Shown here: piece after piece, positions 25,215 through 35,041 of the stretch
Layout: each line of letters opens with the position of its first letter
Position numbering within the stretch: position 1 is the first letter of the stretch
From: Pseudoponticoccus marisrubri
GTDB taxonomy: Bacteria; Pseudomonadota; Alphaproteobacteria; Rhodobacterales; Rhodobacteraceae
DNA length: 64,000 bases
NCBI RefSeq assembly: GCF_001482405.1
Contig: NZ_LPXO01000014.1
Span: forward strand, 40,311-104,310
Reading direction: 5' to 3'
Notes under the pieces: model-generated
Told to the model about the DNA's origin: nothing
The model's input: the letters and a program-made list of their open reading frames with translations, nothing else
Database searches by the model: none
Position numbers and translations under genes: made by a program

Positions 25215-27723
25215 CTCTCCTCCAGGGCTGCAGGGGGCCACCGTTACGCGCCACATGCGGCTCGGGCGTCAGGGGGGCGAAGGGGCGGGGCGTGCCATCG
25301 ACCGACAGCGTTCCGTCGAACGCCAGCGAAAGCGCCGCGCCGTCCGACCCGCGAGCCTCCAGCCGCAGCGCGGCGGCATCGAAGCGCGGCGCGGTCCGCT
25401 GCAGGCGCGCGTCGAGCCCTGCGCTGTCCTCGCCCGGCATGGCCAGCGTCACCACCCAGCCCAGCCGTGGCCCCGTGGCGCGCCAGAGGCTGCCCGCGTA
25501 AAGCCCTGGCGCCGGCGCCAGCGGGGCTGAGCACTTGGCCGCGACCGCACCGCCCGGGCCGGTCGCGCTGTCGGCAGTCTCGAAGACCCACCACTCGCCC
25601 ACGCGCCGCGGCGGGGCAAAGGCGTCGCGGGTGGCAAAGAGCTGGGCGAAGGGGATCTCGGTCCAGTCGCGGTCGAGGTCCTGGATCACCAGCGCGACCG
25701 GCCCGTATTGGGCGACCTGCGGCACCACGTGGCTGCCGGCCAGCAGCGACGGGCGCCGGTCGCCCCAGGGCTTGAGCTCGCCCGGATGGTTGATCCAGAG
25801 CCGCGCCATCGGGTGCGCGGCCATCTGCACGTCCAGCACCTGCGCCTGGTGGCCCTCATCTCCGGCAGGAAGGGCACAGACCGTCGACAGCTGGCCCTGG
25901 GCGGATTTCCAAAGGCTCAGCTTGCCGGCATGGGCGTGGCCCTGCGTGTAGCGCGCCTGCAGCACCGTGCCGGGCAGCGGCGTCACCAGCGCCGCCGCCT
26001 CGGCCGTGGGCGCGTAGTCCGACAGGCAGAATAGCGCTGCGGCGCGGTCATAGCCCGGGCGGAACGGCGCGCCGAAGGCGATGGCGGCGACCGAGCCCAG
26101 CTCGGTGCAGGGGCCGGCCAGCAGCTCCTTCTCGTAGCAGCGACCCTGGCTGCCGGCGGGTGTCGTGCCGCTGGTGTGCAGCGCTGTCATCGCGAAGATC
26201 CGGTCCAGCACCGCACGCGCCCGGTCGCGCAGTGCCGGCACCATGTCATGCAGCGTGAACAGCCCCAGCAGGTCGATCGGGTAATAGGCGGCCGAGTTCC
26301 ACTCGCACAGCCCGTCGCGGTCGATCGCGTCGAACCAGCGGGTCAGCCGGGCCTGCGCGTCCTGCGCGTGTTCGGCCCCTGACCGGCCGCTGTTCGTGAA
26401 GACCGCGTCGGGAAAGAGCTGCCCGGCCACGGCTTGCGCGACATGGAAACACAGCACGTGGTTTTCGGACCAGAACCACATCACGTCGTCGCCGGGCTCG
26501 GTCATCCAGTAGCGGTAGCCCAGAACCGCCGCGCGCAGCCGCGCCTGCCGGTCCGCGTCCAGCGCATTGCGCCCGTCGCGCCAGAGCCGGAGAAGCGGCA
26601 GGATCGTGAAATCCGAACAGTCCTGGCGCTCCTCGATCGTGGTCAGCGCGGCGTCGAGGATGCGGGCGACCGCCTCGGGGGCTTCCCCGCGCAAGGCCAG
26701 CAGCGTGGCGCGCGAGGGGTCGAACCCGTCACCCTCGACGATCAGCTGCGCGGCCTGTGCCTTGCGCGCGGCCAGATCGCCCGTCAGCGCCTGGCCCGGC
26801 GGCAGGTTGGTGGTGCCCAGCCGGCGCGCGACGCGCACCCCGTCCTGCGTGACCGCGATCTCGACCGGCAGGCAACCCGGCGCGGTGTCGCCCACGTCGA
26901 ACAGGTGGGCCGCGGACGCGTCGGGCGTCAGGGTGACACGGGTCTGCCGCCCGGCCGCGGGATTGACCGACAGACCGCCGCGCGCGAACGGGTGCAACCC
27001 GCTGACCTCGAGCACCAGCGGGTGCTCGGGCGGGGGATCCATGACCAGCTGCGCCGGGTGGGCTTCGTGGAAGACGGCGTTCAGCCCGATCGCGCCCAGC
27101 TGCTGGGCCAATACGGCCGGATCCTGCGCCATCCCGGGCACGGCAGTCTCCAGCGCCGGACCCTCCAGCAGGGTCATCGAGACGGCGCAGGTCGTGTCGC
27201 GTTCGTGAAGGTCCTCCAGCGCAAGCGTCAGCGCGACGGGCTGCGCGGTCAGCTCCAGCGTGACCTCGCAGCTCTGGAGGCGGTTGCGGGTGAAGGGCTC
27301 GAACACGGCGACGGGCTCTGGATCGTCCTCCAGCCAGATCCGCACCCCGCCGCAGGTGGTCAGCCGGAAGCGTGCCGGCCCGGGCGTGGCGGCGCGCAGG
27401 TGGCAGCGCAGCCCGTGGCGGATCAGGACCGGGCGGTGGCGGAAGGTCGAGAAATCCACCTGCGGCCCGTCCAGCCCGGGATGCAGCCGGTCGAACGGGC
27501 CCTGCGGCCGTTCCGGGCGGCGATGGGGCAGGGCCTGTCGCAGCGCCTCGCGGCAGGGCAGGTCGCCCGTGTCGGTCCAGCCGTTGCGGAACACGTAATC
27601 CACCCGGTCCTCCATCGGGCGGGCGTGGCCGGGCCAGGGCGTGACCTCGGGCGCGGCCATGGCCCAGCGGGTCAGCGCGCTGCCGGGCGGCAGGGCGTGC
27701 CAGTCGAATGCATTGGATTGCAT
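25201..27723 (-). CDS. Large unrecognised protein, candidate glycan-active enzyme
   Basis: 840 residues; I do not recognise a named family. The first ~330 residues look beta-rich. The middle (about 340-560) looks helical, with aromatic and acidic motifs MWFWSENHVLCFH and LCEWNSAAYYPIDLLGL, patterns seen in alpha/alpha-toroid carbohydrate enzymes. The last ~280 residues look beta-rich again. No signal peptide or membrane segment. It overlaps the GH88/105 gene by 14 bases and is divergent from a sugar importer, so a role in splitting an imported acidic oligosaccharide, perhaps as a lyase making the unsaturated uronide, is a reasonable inference only. Confidence 0.6.
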   Translation of the reverse strand: MQSNAFDWHALPPGSALTRWAMAAPEVTPWPGHARPMEDRVDYVFRNGWTDTGDLPCREALRQALPHRRPERPQGPFDRLHPGLDGPQVDFSTFRHRPVLIRHGLRCHLRAATPGPARFRLTTCGGVRIWLEDDPEPVAVFEPFTRNRLQSCEVTLELTAQPVALTLALEDLHERDTTCAVSMTLLEGPALETAVPGMAQDPAVLAQQLGAIGLNAVFHEAHPAQLVMDPPPEHPLVLEVSGLHPFARGGLSVNPAAGRQTRVTLTPDASAAHLFDVGDTAPGCLPVEIAVTQDGVRVARRLGTTNLPPGQALTGDLAARKAQAAQLIVEGDGFDPSRATLLALRGEAPEAVARILDAALTTIEERQDCSDFTILPLLRLWRDGRNALDADRQARLRAAVLGYRYWMTEPGDDVMWFWSENHVLCFHVAQAVAGQLFPDAVFTNSGRSGAEHAQDAQARLTRWFDAIDRDGLCEWNSAAYYPIDLLGLFTLHDMVPALRDRARAVLDRIFAMTALHTSGTTPAGSQGRCYEKELLAGPCTELGSVAAIAFGAPFRPGYDRAAALFCLSDYAPTAEAAALVTPLPGTVLQARYTQGHAHAGKLSLWKSAQGQLSTVCALPAGDEGHQAQVLDVQMAAHPMARLWINHPGELKPWGDRRPSLLAGSHVVPQVAQYGPVALVIQDLDRDWTEIPFAQLFATRDAFAPPRRVGEWWVFETADSATGPGGAVAAKCSAPLAPAPGLYAGSLWRATGPRLGWVVTLAMPGEDSAGLDARLQRTAPRFDAAALRLEARGSDGAALSLAFDGTLSVDGTPRPFAPLTPEPHVARNGGPLQPWRRDGRD

Positions 27724-27825
27724 GTGTTTTCCGCGCGCCTCCCGCTCCGGCCCCTGTCCGCAACGCTAGTCGAAAAACGTGCAGCAATGATAGATCAATT
27801 TTTTGACCCGCCGGGTGCAATTCTG

Positions 27826-27854
27826 TTGACCCGCCGCGAAAGCTTTCCCAGTAT
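27826..27854 (+). promoter_or_regulatory. Candidate promoter with TTGACCCGCCG direct repeat
   Basis: TTGACC and CAGTAT are 17 bases apart, about 55 bases before the binding-protein start. The 11-mer TTGACCCGCCG occurs at 27803 and again at 27826 (23 bp apart), which may be a regulator site or a doubled -35. The region is AT-rich compared with its surroundings. Confidence 0.4.
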
Positions 27855-27909
27855 CGCCCCACAAACCGCCGGCACGAGCGGTATCGAGACACCAGGGAGG
27901 ATCGTTCTC

Positions 27910-29202
27910 ATGACATTCACGCAGATACCCGCCATGCGCCGCGCGGTGGCCGGATCGGTTTCCGCGATCGCGCTGTTCAGCGCCAGCTCCGCCCTCGCGG
28001 TCGAGCTGGACCTGATGATTTCCGATGTCGACGGCAAGGCGAACATCATCGCCGAGTTCGCCGAGCGCTACCAGGAGGTCAATCCGGACGTCGAGATCAC
28101 GCTCAACGCCGTGGGCTACAACGTGATCCGCGAACAGCTGCCGATCCAGATGGAGGCCGGCACCGGCCCGGACCTGGCCTTCGTCACCAATCTGGGCGGT
28201 CTGAACCCCTATTACGTGGACCTGACCCCGCATGTGGATGCCGAGGCCTGGGAAGCGGCCTATGGCGCGGTGCTGCCCTGGTACCGGGCCGGCGCGCCGG
28301 ACGGGATCTACGGCTTCCACACCGAGATGACGGTGACCGGACCCTACGTCAACCTGACCATGTTCGAGGAGGCGGGCGTCGAGGTGCCGGCCGATGGTGC
28401 GACCTGGGAGGAGTGGGCCGAGGCCACCGCGCAGGTGATGGACGAGACCGGCGCCTATGCCGCGATGGTCATGGACCGCTCGGGCCACCGGATGGCCGGC
28501 CCGGCCATGTCCTACGGCGCGGCCTATTTCGATGCCGACGGCAACATGGTGATCGACGAGGGGTTCCGCACCTTCGCGCAGCTGATGATCGACTGGCACA
28601 ATGACGGGCTGATGCCGCCGGATATCTGGCCGGCCGTCTCGGGCAGCAAATATGCCAACGGCAACGAGATGTTCTTCAACCAGGACACGCCGTTCTACAT
28701 GTCGGGCTCGTGGAACACCGGCAACGTGCAGAACAACGTGGGCGACAAGTTCGACTGGACCGTCGTGCCCGTGCCCTGCGGCCCGGCGGGCTGCGGCGTG
28801 ATGCCGGGCGGTGCGGGGCTTGTGGCCTTCCAGTCCGACGACCCCGAAAAGGAAGCCGCCGCGGCGCAGTTCGTCGCCTGGATGGGCGAGGAGGCGCAGG
28901 CGCGCGAGTGGTATTCCCGCACCTTCGCGATCCCGGCCCATGCCAAGCTGCAAAACGAGGGGCTGGACTATGTCGCGGCCGGCGCCTCCGAGCAGGTGGC
29001 CGAGGGTCTGACCGCCTTCACCAAGATGGCCGCACGGGCGGCCGAGCAGACGCCGCAGGCCTATGACCTGCAGGGCGATCCCAAAAACTTCGTGATCTTC
29101 AACGCCACGACGCAATACCTGGCCGCGGCGATGAACGGCGAGCTGACGCTCGACGAGGCGATCGAGAAGATCGAGGAAGAAGTGGCGACCAACGCCAACT
29201 GA
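27910..29202 (+). CDS. Carbohydrate ABC transporter binding protein (family 1)
   Basis: 430 residues from ATG 27910, with GGGAGG about 9 bases upstream. Signal peptide MRRAVAGSVSAIALFSASSALA (first ~31 residues), then ELDLMISDVDGKANIIAEFA. Family-1 fold, with PVPCGPAGCGVMPGGAGLVAF near the C-terminal hinge region. First gene of the plus-strand importer, divergent from the GH88/105 pair, so its ligand is probably a uronic-acid-containing oligosaccharide. The signal peptide and fold are seen; the ligand is inferred. Confidence 0.88.
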   Translation: MTFTQIPAMRRAVAGSVSAIALFSASSALAVELDLMISDVDGKANIIAEFAERYQEVNPDVEITLNAVGYNVIREQLPIQMEAGTGPDLAFVTNLGGLNPYYVDLTPHVDAEAWEAAYGAVLPWYRAGAPDGIYGFHTEMTVTGPYVNLTMFEEAGVEVPADGATWEEWAEATAQVMDETGAYAAMVMDRSGHRMAGPAMSYGAAYFDADGNMVIDEGFRTFAQLMIDWHNDGLMPPDIWPAVSGSKYANGNEMFFNQDTPFYMSGSWNTGNVQNNVGDKFDWTVVPVPCGPAGCGVMPGGAGLVAFQSDDPEKEAAAAQFVAWMGEEAQAREWYSRTFAIPAHAKLQNEGLDYVAAGASEQVAEGLTAFTKMAARAAEQTPQAYDLQGDPKNFVIFNATTQYLAAAMNGELTLDEAIEKIEEEVATNAN

Positions 29203-29215
29203 ACCCGACCGGAGG

Positions 29216-29241
29216 CAGGGCGGGCCCGTAGGCCTGCCCTG
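29216..29241 (+). terminator. Hairpin between binding-protein and permease genes
   Basis: An 11-bp stem with one G-U pair (29216-29226 with 29231-29241) closes a CGTA loop 13 bases after the stop codon. No T-tract follows. Likely to stabilise the binding-protein mRNA. Confidence 0.6.
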
Positions 29242-29267
29242 CGCCCCCCGAGGCTGGGAGCCCCTGC

Positions 29268-30692
29268 ATGACACCTGCCGGATTGCTGATGGCTGCGCTG
29301 GGCCTGTTCTGGGGTCTTGGCGGCACCATCTGGCTGTTGAGCCATCGCCGCTACACGCTGCGGCAGGTGCCGCAGTTCTTCATGGACCTGCTGGGCTTCC
29401 CGGTGGAGCTGGCGCAAAGCATGTTCGGCCGCGTCGGCGTGCCCTACGCGCTGCTTCTGCCCAACATGCTGATCTTCGGCTTCTTCACCTTCCTGCCGAT
29501 GATCCTGAACCTCTATGTCTCGATGACCGGGGGCGGGTCGATCGCGCTGTTCGACCGGCCCTTCGTGGGGTTCGAGAAATACGCCGATCTCTTCGATTGC
29601 GAGACCATCTTCTCGCCGCGGACCTGCTCGAACCCCGGCTACAATTTCTGGACCGGCATGTTCAACACGCTGTGGTTCGTGCTGATCCAGGTGCCGGCGC
29701 TCTGCGTCGTGGCGCTGCTGACCGCGCTGGTGGTCAACCAGAACATCCGCGGGCGCGGCTTCTGGCGGGCGATGTTCTTCTACCCGGTGATGCTGTCGCC
29801 GGTGGTGATCGCCAATATCTGGAACTGGGTGCTGCACCGCAAGGGCGCGCTGAACGCGGCCATCGGCGAGACCCGCGAGGGGCTGTCGCTGCTGGCCGGC
29901 GTGGCCGGGTTCGACATGGTCATGACCGTGCTGATGGCGGTGCTGCTGCTTCTGGCCAGCGAGCGGACGCTGCGCGCACAGGACGACCCCTCGACCGCTT
30001 GGGCGGCGGTGTTCGGACTGCTCTTCGCGCTGGTCTGTGGCTGGGCCGCGCCGCTCAGCCTCATGGGCCTGTCGGGCAGCTTCTGGCTGGGCGTGGCGCT
30101 GGCCGGCGCGCTGGTCTGGCTGGTCTCGAGCGGGCACCGGTTGGCCCGGGCGGCGGTGATCGGGGCGGGGATCGTTTCCGTCCTGCTGCTGCTGATGGTG
30201 CAGTTCGACGCGGTGTTCGATTTCGGCCGCTACCGGCCGATCAACTGGCTGGTCACGCCCAATACCGGCTGGCCCTTCTTCTGGCTGGTCTTCGTCTTCT
30301 GCTGGAGCCACATGGGCTTCTACATGCTGATCCTGCTGGCCGGTCTGCAGGCCATCCCGCGCGATCTCTACGAGGCGGCCAAGATGGATGCGACCAAGCC
30401 CTTCCGCGCCTTCTGGCGGATCACCCTGCCGCTGATCATGCCGACGCTGACCGTGGTGATCGTGCTCAGCCTGATCCGCAGCTTCCAGATCTTCGACGAG
30501 GTCTACCTGCTGACCGGCGGCGGGCCGGGGCGCGAGACCTTCATGGTGGTGCAGAACATCTACGAGGTGGCCTTCGCCAAGGACATTCCCGATTACGGGC
30601 AGGCCGCGGCGGGATCGGTGCTGATGGCGATCGTGATCGCGGTCTTCACCTTCTTCCAGCTCTGGATCACCCGCAGGCAGTCCGAGCTGTGA
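29268..30692 (+). CDS. Sugar ABC transporter permease, MalF-like, enlarged
   Basis: 474 residues, much longer than the usual ~300. An extra N-terminal membrane segment (MTPAGLLMAALGLFWGLGG) and a hydrophobic insertion at about residues 205-320 (VMTVLMAVLLLLASE, ALVCGWAAPLSLMGLSGSF, AAVIGAGIVSVLLLLM) add several transmembrane helices in the middle of the domain. The EAA coupling motif is intact near residue 365 (DLYEAAKMDATKPFRAFWRI). It pairs with the next permease. The insertion is in frame, without disruption. Confidence 0.85.
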   Translation: MTPAGLLMAALGLFWGLGGTIWLLSHRRYTLRQVPQFFMDLLGFPVELAQSMFGRVGVPYALLLPNMLIFGFFTFLPMILNLYVSMTGGGSIALFDRPFVGFEKYADLFDCETIFSPRTCSNPGYNFWTGMFNTLWFVLIQVPALCVVALLTALVVNQNIRGRGFWRAMFFYPVMLSPVVIANIWNWVLHRKGALNAAIGETREGLSLLAGVAGFDMVMTVLMAVLLLLASERTLRAQDDPSTAWAAVFGLLFALVCGWAAPLSLMGLSGSFWLGVALAGALVWLVSSGHRLARAAVIGAGIVSVLLLLMVQFDAVFDFGRYRPINWLVTPNTGWPFFWLVFVFCWSHMGFYMLILLAGLQAIPRDLYEAAKMDATKPFRAFWRITLPLIMPTLTVVIVLSLIRSFQIFDEVYLLTGGGPGRETFMVVQNIYEVAFAKDIPDYGQAAAGSVLMAIVIAVFTFFQLWITRRQSEL

Positions 30693-30710
30693 TCGCGGCC
30701 GGGCGCCAGA

Positions 30711-30803
30711 AAGCCGCGTCGACGCGGCTTGCTTACGCGGTTTGCAAACCGCGTGTCCAAGGCCGTTGCAACGGCCTTCCTTCAAGGCGCTTCGAAGCGC
30801 CTT
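30711..30803. repeat. Array of four different perfect 20-nt palindromes
   Basis: AAGCCGCGTCGACGCGGCTT (30711-30730), ACGCGGTTTGCAAACCGCGT (30735-30754), AAGGCCGTTGCAACGGCCTT (30759-30778) and AAGGCGCTTCGAAGCGCCTT (30784-30803) are each exactly self-complementary. Spacers are 4, 4 and 5 bases, giving 24-25 base phasing. The array fills the gap between the two permease genes. The palindromes share length and layout but not sequence. Confidence 0.85.
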
Positions 30804-30825
30804 GCCCGCGACAGGAGGCCCCGTC

Positions 30826-31901
30826 ATGAGCATTGCCACCTTCCTGACCCGGACCCGCGGCAACCGCGACACCGCGCAGCCCTTCGGCGTGCAGGATTTC
30901 CTGGCCTATGGCTATCTCGTGCTCGGCGTGCTGATCATCCTCGTCCCCGTGCTCTGGACCTTCTTCAGCTCGATCAAGTCCGAGGTGGCGGTGGACAGTT
31001 TCGACACGCGCGTCCTGCCCATGGCCCAGGTCGAGGCCGAGATCGACGGCGTCGGCCCCAAGCCGGTCTGGATCCACACCGCCCCCGACGGCACCCGGAC
31101 CGAGGTCTTCAAGGCCGGGCCCACCCGCATGATGACCGAGGTGGCCCGCCTCGCCGCGCCCGAGGACGTCTACGAGGTGCCGCGCGACGAGCTGGCCCCC
31201 AAGGAAGAGGTGCGCGTCGCCGTCGAGAACTATCTCGACCCGCTCCTGAAACGGAACGGGCAGGAGAACTTCCACTTCGCCACCTATCTCTACAACTCGG
31301 TCTTCGTCACCGTCGCGGCCACGCTGATCACGCTGCTGATCAATGCCATGGCGGCCTTCGCCCTGTCGAAATACCGCTTTCCCGGAAGGCTGACATTCAC
31401 GCTGCTGATCGTGGCCACGCTGCTCATCCCGGCCTCGATCATCCTGGTCTCGCTGTTCTTCGTGGTCTGGTCCTTCGGCATCTTCGGCTCGCTCTGGGGG
31501 GTCATCATTCCCGCCGCGGCCACGCCCACCGGGGTCTTCCTGCTGCGCCAATACATGCTGACCATTCCCGACGAGCTGCTTGAGGCCGCGCGCATGGATG
31601 CGGCCAGTGAATGGCGCATTTTCTGGCGCATCATCATCCCGCTGTCGCTGCCTGCGCTCAGCGTGCTGGCCATCCTGTCGGTGATCTGGCGCTGGAACGA
31701 TTTCCTCTGGCCGCTGATCGTGCTGATCTCGGACCCCAACAAGCACACGCTGCAACTGGGGCTGACCCAGTTCGCCGGAGAGTTCAACTCGGACTTCCAC
31801 TACATCCTGGCCATGACCGTCGTGACGCTGATCCCGATCACGCTGGTCTTCGTCTGGCTGCAGCGCTTCATCACCACCGGGATCGCGACCACGGGTCTGA
31901 A

Positions 31902-31905
<4 letters not shown>
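30826..31905 (+). CDS. Sugar ABC transporter permease, MalG-like, with large periplasmic loop
   Basis: 359 residues from ATG 30826 (ACAGGAGG about 8 bases upstream). After the first membrane segment (YLVLGVLIILVPVLWTFF) comes an insertion of about 110 hydrophilic residues (about 45-150) before the second segment, so a sizeable periplasmic domain is predicted. AglG-type alpha-glucoside permeases have a comparable loop. EAA motif ELLEAARMDAASEWRIFWRI; C-terminus LQRFITTGIATTGLK. Its stop overlaps the ATPase start (ATGA). Confidence 0.87.
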
Positions 31906-32974
<1,069 letters not shown>

Positions 32975-32978
<4 letters not shown>

Positions 32979-33991
32979 AGGTGGCTCTGATCGGGCTGGG
33001 CATGGTCTCGGGCACCTATGCCGACGCGCTGGCCAAGGCCCGCGGCCTTGACCTTGCACTGGTCCATGCCCGCAGCGCCGAGAGCCGACGCGCCTTTCTG
33101 GCCGATTGGCCCGATCTGGGCGCGACAGCGGCTGACAGCGTCGAGGCGGTGGCTGCCTCGGACGTGGATTTCGTGATCCTGACCACGCCGCCCGATGCGC
33201 GGGTGGAGATCGTCGACGCGCTGCTGCGCGCCGGCAAGCCGATCCTGATGGAGAAACCGGTGGAGCGCACCGTCAGCGCCGCCGCCGCGCTGGTCGAGCG
33301 CTGCGAGGCCGCCGGTCTGCCGCTGGGCATCATGCTGCAGCACCGCGCCCGGCCCGTCGTGGCCGATCTGCGCGCGGTGATGCCGGATCTGGGCGCGCTG
33401 CGCATGGCCGAGGTCAACGTGCCCTGGTGGCGGCCGCAATCCTATTACGACGCGCCCGGGCGCGGCAGCTATGCGCGCGACGGCGGCGGGGTGATGATCA
33501 GCCAGGCGATCCACACGATGGACCTGATGCTGTCGCTGACCGGCCCGGTGACCGAGGTCTCGGCGCTGAGCGCCACCACGGGCTTCCATGACATGGAGGC
33601 CGAGGATTTCCTCTGCGCCGGGCTGCGCTTTGCCAATGGCGCGGTGGGGCAGTTCTTTGCCACCACGGCCAGCTTCCCGGGACGCGGCGAGACGATCACC
33701 CTGCATTTTGCCCATGGCTCGGCCCGGCTCGAGGCCGGGATGCTGCGGGTCGAGTACCAGGACGGGCGCAGCGACAGCTACGGGCAGGCGGTCGGCTCAG
33801 GCGCGGGGGCGGACCCGATGGCCTTCACCTCGGACTGGCACCGCTTCGTGATCGAGGATTTCGCGCAGGCGCTGCGCGAAGGCCGCCCGCCGCTGGTGCC
33901 CGGGCGCGAGGCGCTGGCCGTGCACCGGCTGATCGCGGCGCTGGAACGCGCCGGCGAGACGGGCCGCACCGTGACGCTCGACGCGGCCTGA
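32975..33991 (+). CDS. Gfo/Idh/MocA-family oxidoreductase (1 of 3)
   Basis: 338 residues. Rossmann motif ALIGLGMVSGTYADALAK (about 4-21), EKP motif ILMEKPVERT, C-terminal domain with GGGVMISQAIHTMDLMLSLT. It overlaps the ATPase gene by 4 bases and begins a run of three related oxidoreductases that differ in sequence. An NAD(P)-dependent reaction on a sugar or uronate derivative is expected. Substrate unknown. Confidence 0.86.
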
Positions 33992-34033
33992 CAGGCGCGC
34001 ATCGGCACAGACCAACCCCGGGGGAACGGAACC

Positions 34034-35041
34034 ATGCCCTTCAAACTTGGCGTCATCGGCATCGACCATGGCCATATCTTCGGAATGCTCTCGAACATGC
34101 AGGCGCAGGGCTGCAGCTGCGCGCAGTACTGGACCGACGGCAGCCCGGTGACCGAGAACAAGTTCAACGAGGTCTTCCCCGATCTGGACCGGGTGGCCGA
34201 CCGCCGCGCCATCCTTGATGATCCGGACGTGCGGATGGTGCTGATCTCGGCCGTGCCCGCGGATCGCGCGGGGCTAGCGATCGAGGCGATGGAGGCCGGC
34301 AAGGACGTGATGGTCGACAAGCCCGGCTGCACCACGCCCGACCAGCTGGCCCAGCTGCGCGAGGTGCAGGCCCGCACCGGGCGGATCTGGTCGGTCAACT
34401 TCTCGGAACGTTTCCAGGTGCCCAGCGTGACCCGCGCCTCGGAACTGGTGGCCGAGGGCGCCATCGGGCGGGTCATCCAGACGGTGAACCTCGCCCCGCA
34501 CAAGCAGAACCTCAAGACCCGCCCCGACTGGTATTTCCAGCGCGAGCGCTATGGCGGCATCCTGTGTGACATCGGCAGCCACCAGATCGACCAGTTCCTG
34601 CATTTCACCGGCTCGACCGAGGCGCGCGTGGTGCATGCCCATGTCGAGAACACGACCCGCCCGGAACATCCCGGCTTCCAGGACTTCGGCGAGGCGACGC
34701 TGATGGGCGATGGCGGGCACGGCTATGTGCGGCTGGACTGGTTCACGCCGGACGGTCTGCCCACATGGGGCGACGGGCGGCTCTTCATCCTGGGCACCGA
34801 GGGCACGATCGAGTGCCGCAAATACACCGATATCGGCCGGCCGCATCAGACCGACACGCTGTTCCTCGTGAACGGGACCGAGAACGCGCTGATCGACTGC
34901 CGCGAGGCGGGGCGGCCCTATTTCGCCCGGCTGGTGGCCGATGTGCAGGACCGCACGGAAACCGCCAATCCGCAGGCCATGACTTTCCTGACCATGGAAC
35001 TGGCGATCCACGCCCAGCTGATGGCCGAAACCCATGCGTGA
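34034..35041 (+). CDS. Gfo/Idh/MocA-family oxidoreductase (2 of 3), altered nucleotide motif
   Basis: 335 residues. The N-terminal nucleotide-binding loop reads GVIGIDHGHIFGMLSNM instead of a usual GxGxxG, and the EKP motif is VDKPGCTTP. The second domain has GGILCDIGSHQIDQFLHFTG, as in family members. The histidine-containing loop (DHGHIFG) occurs in a recognisable subgroup of this family. A 42-bp gap separates it from gene 1, with GGGGGAACGG as the likely ribosome site. It overlaps gene 3 by 8 bases. Confidence 0.8.
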   Translation: MPFKLGVIGIDHGHIFGMLSNMQAQGCSCAQYWTDGSPVTENKFNEVFPDLDRVADRRAILDDPDVRMVLISAVPADRAGLAIEAMEAGKDVMVDKPGCTTPDQLAQLREVQARTGRIWSVNFSERFQVPSVTRASELVAEGAIGRVIQTVNLAPHKQNLKTRPDWYFQRERYGGILCDIGSHQIDQFLHFTGSTEARVVHAHVENTTRPEHPGFQDFGEATLMGDGGHGYVRLDWFTPDGLPTWGDGRLFILGTEGTIECRKYTDIGRPHQTDTLFLVNGTENALIDCREAGRPYFARLVADVQDRTETANPQAMTFLTMELAIHAQLMAETHA

